Assembly (NCBI GenBank): GCA_946404405.1
Contig: CAMJDL010000008.1
Span: 31,958-95,957, forward strand
DNA from: an uncultured Prevotella sp.
GTDB taxonomy: Bacteria > Bacteroidota > Bacteroidia > Bacteroidales > Bacteroidaceae
Direction: 5' to 3'
DNA: 64,000 bases
In this document: in pieces, positions 58,768 through 64,000 of the stretch
Layout: each line of letters starts with the position of its first letter
Position numbering within the stretch: position 1 is the first letter of the stretch
The notes under the pieces: model-generated
What the model saw: only the letters and a program-made list of their open reading frames with translations
The model's database searches: none
What the model was told of the DNA's origin: nothing
Position numbers and translations under genes: made by a program

Positions 58768-59760
58768 TTATTTCACGAGGTCAATAAACCGGATTTTCTT
58801 CTTGTCGTTAGGCCAGTCGCGAATCAAACAGTAGGTGCCATTGTGCCTGCGCATGTCATCTTGCTGACAGCCGGTACAGTTCACTATCTGTTCTTCTTCG
58901 CCAAAGAGGGTTTGTTTCTTTTCCGTCACACCATTCCTGCATGAGTCAGGGACTACACCTTTCAGTCCGTCCATCTGCCAGAGGTTCCAGGATATGATGT
59001 AAGCTATATAGTTAATGGATTTCAATAGTGGGGCCTTTTCAAATTTGGCCTGATAGTATTCGATGAAAGTCCATAGCAGAGCTTCGCGAGCCAGTAGCAG
59101 GTTGTCGCCCTGCCACTCGAAACCATAGGTGTTTTTGTACGCTGTCTGTGCCCATTCGAGCCATTCGCCGCTGACATCCACATTCTCGCTGATAACGCGA
59201 AGCTTCCTGTCGAGCAACCCAATACGCTGCTCTAAAGGAATAGGCTCACCAGTAGTGGCATCATATCGGCTTACCAGATAAGGAGCCTCTCCGCAGGCCA
59301 TCTCCATGCGGGTGGCACGGACGTAGTCCTTCCAAGTCTTCTTTTCAGGGAACTCTATTTTGTTGGGATTGGCTTTCCATGTGTGGTTTGTCGCATCTTC
59401 CACATTGAACACATCCTTGCGTCCAAACCATGCTTCGTCCACCAGATTGTTCTGTGCATTGCATACCCAGGATGGCGTAAACACCTCTGCCATGTCCTTG
59501 GCTCTGTCCGTCTGCTCCTCCTTCGATTTCAACACACGCGGTCTGATTACCATTCCCCTTTCGCCTGTAATCAGATGGGGCAGAATCTCAGAATGGTAAT
59601 CATACTCTGAGCCGAGCGCTTCATAGTCATGCGTAGCCCAGAAGATATTCTTGCCTGTGGTATGATCACGCAGAAGTGTGTCAAGCACCTCTGCCGACAA
59701 TGCCAGCAGGTCGTCCTCTCTGATGTCTATCAGTTGAGAACTCTCGTCTTTGTTTGGCAT
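58768..59760 (-). CDS. RM-associated MTase-like subunit
   Basis: DMAEVFTPSWVCNAQNNLVDEAWFG; RMEMACGEAPYLVSRYDATTGE; TYGFEWQGDNLLLAREALL; no NPPY seen. Confidence 0.8.
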   Translation of the reverse strand: MPNKDESSQLIDIREDDLLALSAEVLDTLLRDHTTGKNIFWATHDYEALGSEYDYHSEILPHLITGERGMVIRPRVLKSKEEQTDRAKDMAEVFTPSWVCNAQNNLVDEAWFGRKDVFNVEDATNHTWKANPNKIEFPEKKTWKDYVRATRMEMACGEAPYLVSRYDATTGEPIPLEQRIGLLDRKLRVISENVDVSGEWLEWAQTAYKNTYGFEWQGDNLLLAREALLWTFIEYYQAKFEKAPLLKSINYIAYIISWNLWQMDGLKGVVPDSCRNGVTEKKQTLFGEEEQIVNCTGCQQDDMRRHNGTYCLIRDWPNDKKKIRFIDLVK

Positions 59761-59765
59761 TCTTT

Positions 59766-59921
59766 GCGCTTATAGCTAATGGCAAAAGCACTTATCTGAA
59801 CTCTTTGGGCTTTTCTACAGCAAAGCCTCCATGTACGAAAGAAGCGTGTCCGCTCCTTATCGAACATAGAGGCTCTCGCATTGCCCAATCGAAAGATAAG
59901 TGACGTCCACGCTATAAGCGC
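59766..59921 (-). ncRNA. Rod-like nested structured RNA element in the leader of the RM-like operon
   Basis: P1 GCGCTTATAGC/GCTATAAGCGC (11 bp); CACTTATCT/AGATAAGTG (9 bp); GGGC/GCCC; AGCCTCTATGT/ACATGGAGGCT (11 bp, one G-U); AAGGAGCG-gaca-CGCTTCTT (8 bp, one G-U). Confidence 0.75.
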
Positions 59922-59995
59922 GAACAATCACAATTATCAGTCTTTCGATTTAGATAAAGAAATTTGCGAGATTTCTATGTTCTTCTAATAACTGC

Positions 59996-60043
59996 TCATG
60001 TCGTTATTTGTTTACCCACGAAAATCATACCGCCACCCTGCAT
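59996..60043 (-). CDS. Candidate 15-aa leader peptide MQGGGMIFVGKQITT
   Basis: ATG-TGA ORF between the mapped promoter motif and the structured element. Confidence 0.35.
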   Translation of the reverse strand: MQGGGMIFVGKQITT

Positions 60044-60103
60044 TCAGGGATTCAGACCTTGATGGCCAGCGCCGTTTTAACAACGTATCGGCGATACTTG
60101 ATT

Positions 60104-60132
60104 GCAAAGATAACAAGAATATCTGAACTATC
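60104..60132 (-). promoter_or_regulatory. Promoter of the RM-like operon
   Basis: Minus strand TTGG, about 19-nt spacer, TATCTTTG (60104-60111). Confidence 0.75.
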
Positions 60133-60195
60133 CAAGTTTTTGAGGAAGAAAATACAAAAATACGTGTTGTGAATCGTTCTGAAAAGTTAAATCCT

Positions 60196-60279
60196 CGACG
60201 TGGAATTAACGTTCCTCGACGTGGAATTAACGTTCTTCGACGTGGAATCCTCGTTCCTCGACGTGGAATGAACTATAAG
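60196..60279. repeat. 21-bp tandem repeat x4 (CGACGTGGAATTAACGTTCCT)
   Basis: CGACGTGGAAT at 60196, 60217, 60238, 60259. Confidence 0.95.
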
Positions 60280-60569
60280 TAACGGTTTACGACATTTAAG
60301 TAAGTAGCAAAAGGGCCTTTTGCCAAGGGAGAAAGGCACTTTCTCATATAGCAATTGTAACTCTATAAGAGACCATTTTCCATTAATAGTAGCGATGCGC
60401 GCGCAAAAATTATGCTTAATACACGCAATCGCTACCACTAATTCTTCTATCAATCGTCAATATCTAGTACTTTAAGGATCAAATTAAGTGGCACTTGCTC
60501 GAAAATAAGCAAGGCTTATTATGCAATAAGTGCCTCTTATTGCTCCTGAAAATTTTAAATTTCGAGAAA

Positions 60570-60656
60570 TTGCTGCCATACTGCCACACGTCACTTGGAA
60601 AGCCTTTGTATAGGGCATTTGTCGTGTGGTGGCAGCAACGAAAAGTGTGGCAGCAA
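60570..60656. repeat. Hairpin module shared with locus 1
   Basis: TTGCTGCC..CCACACG / CGTGTGGtGGCAGCAA; internal AAAGCCTTTGTATAGGGCATTTGT is 22/24 identical to the minus strand of 22812-22835. Confidence 0.75.
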
Positions 60657-60734
60657 GAAGGCTTTTAGCCAAAAATACAGCAAAGAAGAGCCTGATTTTG
60701 ATAAAAAACCGGCGTTTTTGGTAGGTATTATTGG

Positions 60735-60892
60735 TTTCGGGTCGCTCCAACGTCACTTTGCACCTGTTCAGCAGTCATCTACGAGGTGTTCCGCAGTCAC
60801 TTTACCCCTGTAAAGTAACATCGGAACAGTTGCAAAGTGACTCATCTTCAGGGCGAAAGTAACGTTGGCACGACCCGAAAGTGACGTTTCTG
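60735..60892. repeat. 22-bp-phased inverted array with AAAGTRAC cores
   Basis: GTCAYYTn at 60752, 60774, 60796 facing AAAGTRAC at 60812, 60834, 60856, 60878; outer arms TTTCGGGTCG..CCAACGT / AACGTTGG..CGACCCGAAA. Confidence 0.9.
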
Positions 60893-61048
60893 ACGCTTAC
60901 GCTCATCACGCAGTAATTCGGCATAATACCAAGCTTTGGCCTTTGCTTCGAACTCAACACGGCTAGGAGAGCCAAAAAGCCATACCTTCACGACGGGTTG
61001 TGTCTTGAAGTAATCGACGATTTGATTGGTTATTGCTTGATTAGTCAT
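60848..61048 (-). pseudogene. Truncated MNT-type nucleotidyltransferase remnant
   Basis: AITNQIVDYFKTQPVVKVWLFGSPSRVE resembles MNT GSFSRGE domains but breaks off into an unrelated tail; TAAATTTG promoter upstream. Confidence 0.6.
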
Positions 61049-61188
61049 ACATCCTATTTGGTCATTATTCGTTTGCAAATTTACGAAAGATTTCGACTTT
61101 ACAAGAATTCTGCTACTTTTTTTAATAAAAGCTCAAAAATGTATTTGTATTTTTCCTCGAAATATTTGGATTTGCCTTAAAAATGTTG

Positions 61189-61282
61189 TACCTTTGCATG
61201 CTGTATGAAAAGGCTTTTAAATGATATAGTGAAAGGATACAAAAAAGCTATGACAGGTGACGGTATGACAGTAGATTTCTGA
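61189..61282 (+). CDS. Candidate 25-aa peptide MKRLLNDIVKGYKKAMTGDGMTVDF (ORF 61205-61282) with TACCTTTG promoter (61189-61196)
   Basis: Promoter motif 9 nt before the ATG; the 3' end of the ORF forms the left arm of a long hairpin. Confidence 0.4.
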
Positions 61283-61360
61283 AACTCCTCGCGTACCGCG
61301 CGCGTATACGCGGTACGCGTATATTTTCATTTTTTTGCTGTCATACTGTCACTACTGTCA
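61251..61360. repeat. Long two-tier inverted repeat
   Basis: TGACAGGTGACGGTATGACAG / CTGTCATACTGTCACTACTGTCA around GCGTACCGCG-cgcgtata-CGCGGTACGC. Confidence 0.85.
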
Positions 61361-61372
61361 CTCTGGGAAATT

Positions 61373-61494
61373 AATGGAAAATAAAGCCAGAGTATTGGAA
61401 AATACTACGGGAGTATTCTCACACCTGAAGGTATGAGTGTGGCGTTGCAATGGAAAATAAAGCGTACTTATTGCGCGAGAAGAACTTGTTATTG
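61373..61494. repeat. 21-bp-phased TATTGGAAAATA array shared with locus 1
   Basis: TAWTGG at 61373 and 61394 plus TATTCT at 61415; 61451-61483 is 32/33 identical to the minus strand of 23007-23039. Confidence 0.85.
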
Positions 61495-62136
61495 TTTCTT
61501 ATGCCGTTTATAGCATTTCTCGAAGTTGCAGAGGCCACAGGTGTAGTCGAGATGGCGGACTTCCTTGCCAAGACCAATGATGCCACTGACGCTCTTGATG
61601 GGCAGCATGAGTGACGAGTCGGTGAGACGGACACCACAGGTGTGGCCTTCAAACAGCGGGAAGAGCAGTTGCTGTTGCGAGACGTGCCAACCGCAATAGC
61701 CTGGTGAGAAGCGGTTGGTGTGGTGCCACCCCAGTTTGTCGATGCTTTGCTGAACGGCAATCTCCATTTGGTCGGCACACTTCTCGGCAATGACGGAACC
61801 TAACGAGTCGGCTATGAAGACGCGCACCATGTCGCCCTCCTGTTTCAACCGTTGCTGGTAGGCCTCGAACTCGACACCGCTGGTACATATAAATAAGGTA
61901 TAGGCCTCAGAACCTTTGAGTTGGCGCTCGATAATCCGTCCGATGTCGAAGGCTGGCAACTTCTGGCATACGAAGAAACAAAACTGAGGGCGCAGCCAGC
62001 GCCGCACATCGTCGATGATGGCTTGCGTCTCCTGCTGCGTCGTCTCGTCAGGCCATGTATCATGATAGCCCATGACTTCATAGACGTCTTTTTCTGAAAT
62101 GGATAACTGGTTGTAAGCCAGAGTTTTGATAGTCAT
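61489..62136 (-). CDS. Vitamin-B12-dependent methionine synthase activation-domain-like protein
   Basis: FSPGYCGWHVSQQQLLFPLFEG..VRLTDSSLMLPIKSVSGIIGLG. Confidence 0.8.
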   Translation of the reverse strand: MTIKTLAYNQLSISEKDVYEVMGYHDTWPDETTQQETQAIIDDVRRWLRPQFCFFVCQKLPAFDIGRIIERQLKGSEAYTLFICTSGVEFEAYQQRLKQEGDMVRVFIADSLGSVIAEKCADQMEIAVQQSIDKLGWHHTNRFSPGYCGWHVSQQQLLFPLFEGHTCGVRLTDSSLMLPIKSVSGIIGLGKEVRHLDYTCGLCNFEKCYKRHKKQ

Positions 62137-63170
62137 TGCTTATTCCATTCGTTTAGAGCGTCGAAGAAGGCGTTGATGTTCTCGATAGGCGTGTGTGGAG
62201 GCGTGTCGCATCCGCTACTGAGTACAAAGTTAGGATAGGGTCGCATCTTGTCGAGCAGGTCGAAAGCTGCCTCACGCATCTGTTCGGGTGTGCCGTCCTT
62301 AAAGAGCGAAACGGGGTCGAGATTACCCATAGCGAGGGCTGTAGGAGGCACGTCGCGGATGACTTCCTCCATCTGGCATTTGTTGCCAAAATGGTAGGCA
62401 GCAGCGCCAGTGGTCACCATCGCACGGGTGCAGTGACCCTGGTTGCCGCAGTTGTGTAATATGACAATGAAGTGGTCGTCCTGTACGCGGTCGACGATGC
62501 GCTTCACGTATTGTGACGAGAACGTGAGACAGTCGTCGTTAGATAACAAGCCCGCAGCAGGCTCGGCCATCAGTACACCATTGGCACCCGTCAGCTTCAG
62601 GGCCTCGCAATATTTCTCGATAAACTGCGTACACTTATCCAGCAAGACATGGGCGGCTTCAGGATGTTCGTAGATGAGTACCATGATATCCGACATGTCG
62701 TAGAGGCGGCCTGCCAGCGAGAAGGGACCTATGCAGCCTGCGAATAGTGGGGGAGCCTCCTCCATCCCCCTCCAAAGGGAAGGGGCTTTTAGATCACGGG
62801 CTGCCAAGAGGTTGGCCTTTAGGTATTGCGGTATGCGACCTGCAGAGAGCGAAGGCACCTGCAAGTCGTAGATGCTTTGGACATCAGGCAACAAGCGGCT
62901 GGCAACAGCAGGTACGGCATCGTCGCTGAAGGCTATCTCGGCACCAAAGGCCTCGGCCTCGGTGGTCAGATCCATGATGGTACACGCTGCTGCACTGGGG
63001 AAATGCTTTGCCAGCGTCATCACGGCCTGGTAATGGATATTGCCGTCGCTGACAGCTTGCCGGACGGTATGTCCGTTCTGTTCGATACCCGGATGGGTCA
63101 TTACAGGAATGGCCGCCACCTCCCGTTGACGGATGATGTCGGCCACCCATTGTCTCATGTTATTTTTCAC
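62133..63170 (-). CDS. Uroporphyrinogen-decarboxylase-family (MtaA/corrinoid methyltransferase-like) protein
   Basis: FAGCIGPFSLAGRLYDMSDIM; VILHNCGNQ; MGNLDPVSLFKDGTPEQMRE; 4-nt overlap with the activation-domain gene. Confidence 0.8.
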   Translation of the reverse strand: MKNNMRQWVADIIRQREVAAIPVMTHPGIEQNGHTVRQAVSDGNIHYQAVMTLAKHFPSAAACTIMDLTTEAEAFGAEIAFSDDAVPAVASRLLPDVQSIYDLQVPSLSAGRIPQYLKANLLAARDLKAPSLWRGMEEAPPLFAGCIGPFSLAGRLYDMSDIMVLIYEHPEAAHVLLDKCTQFIEKYCEALKLTGANGVLMAEPAAGLLSNDDCLTFSSQYVKRIVDRVQDDHFIVILHNCGNQGHCTRAMVTTGAAAYHFGNKCQMEEVIRDVPPTALAMGNLDPVSLFKDGTPEQMREAAFDLLDKMRPYPNFVLSSGCDTPPHTPIENINAFFDALNEWNKQ

Positions 63171-63194
63171 TTATCGTTTCTCGCTTTTCACTTT

Positions 63195-63974
63195 TCACTT
63201 CACAACCTTCTTGCCATCCTTGATGTAAATGCCCTTGGCAGGTGCACTTACCTGACGGCCATTGAGGTCGTAATAGCCGTTGGCTGTTGCCTGCTTGCTA
63301 TTAGCCTTTGGCTGGCTGATGGCAGTAATATCGGCTACGCTTGCGTGAACGATTTCCAGATTCTCGGCTGTTGGTGTCTGCTCTTCCCAGCTGAAACCGC
63401 AACGGGTGGGCAGGAACGACAGTTCTTCGGTGGTGCGAACCAGCACGCTCTCCAGAATCTCGACCTTCTGCTGGGCGGGAATGCCATAGAGACCATTCTT
63501 CTGACGCTTGCTCCAACTGCTGGCAAACGATACCTGATTGCCACGATTGTCAGTCATGCGAACCGTCTTGATTTCAGTGTCGATACCGTTAGCCTCGGTA
63601 TTCTTGGCTCTCAGATACTGGCGCGTAGGCGAGAAGATGAGGTAGGGCATACCAGCCTCGATACCCTCGTTGGTGCAGTCGACAAAGAGCAACTGCAGGG
63701 TAGAACCTTGCTGACGGATAGCAGCCAGCTTTTCAACCTTGATGTCCTTGGCTGTTGCAGCCAACTGTTCGGCACTTAACGACATAGGCAGGCACAACGT
63801 GTTGTAACCAGCAAACAGATAGCGGTTTACCTGTATGGGCATATCCGTGTCCTGTACCTGTTCCACCTTCAGCGTCTGCGTCTCAGTGTAGAGGTTCTTC
63901 ACTCTGTTTTGGGCTGTGGCTGTCTGCGTGCAAATCGTTGCAAGAGCCATCATGGTAAGTACAATCTGTTTCAT
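63195..63974 (-). CDS. Hypothetical secreted protein
   Basis: Signal peptide MKQIVLTMMALATICTQTATAQ; C-terminal YYDLNGRQVSAPAKGIYIKDGKKVVK. Confidence 0.65.
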   Translation of the reverse strand: MKQIVLTMMALATICTQTATAQNRVKNLYTETQTLKVEQVQDTDMPIQVNRYLFAGYNTLCLPMSLSAEQLAATAKDIKVEKLAAIRQQGSTLQLLFVDCTNEGIEAGMPYLIFSPTRQYLRAKNTEANGIDTEIKTVRMTDNRGNQVSFASSWSKRQKNGLYGIPAQQKVEILESVLVRTTEELSFLPTRCGFSWEEQTPTAENLEIVHASVADITAISQPKANSKQATANGYYDLNGRQVSAPAKGIYIKDGKKVVK

Positions 63975-64000
63975 AAGCATATTAGTTTTAATCTGTTATT

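Noticed and set aside
59730-59927. 65-aa minus ORF overlapping the RM leader
   Set aside because: Coincides with the nested hairpin and overlaps the real RM start codon in another frame; more likely a spurious ORF over a structured RNA.
60187-60453. 88-aa minus ORF ending STSRNVNSTSRNVNSTSRI
   Set aside because: Produced by the 21-bp tandem repeat, which is divisible by 3; no start context or homology recognised.

Overview
64 kb Bacteroidota chromosome window, most like Prevotella and relatives judging by sigma-ABfr-type promoters (TTTG-N19-TAnnTTTG), codon/protein style and gene families. There is no rRNA, tRNA or CRISPR that I can support. Most of the window is housekeeping or metabolic: guaA, gapA, mscL, miaA, a glycogen/alpha-glucan block (debranching enzyme, GT4, GH57), queuosine transporter plus queF, uxaC, an oadA-like carboxylase subunit, lptD, pepT, an ECF sigma operon, and several secreted hydrolases. 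Accessory signal is concentrated in three places. (1) 22.15-23.48 kb is non-coding: a 39-aa mini-antitoxin unit, G-rich palindromic repeats, and an about 270 bp array of different sequence blocks sharing one 22-bp register. (2) 52.4-59.8 kb is a defence-like island: polyvalent-type kinase, Mrr nuclease, a GIY-YIG/helicase/N6-MTase giant and an MTase-like subunit. Its operon is preceded by a about 340 nt leader with a 156-nt rod-like nested hairpin ending just before the start codon and a 15-codon leader ORF. (3) 59.8-61.5 kb is about 1.7 kb of mostly non-coding DNA with 21/22-bp phased arrays, a 22-bp-phased inverted array, long hairpins, and modules that also occur at locus 1 (32/33 nt identical over 38 kb distance). 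My top candidates for something undescribed are the structured RNA leader of the RM-like operon and the phased 21/22-bp array family. All calls come from reading the sequence; no database search was run.
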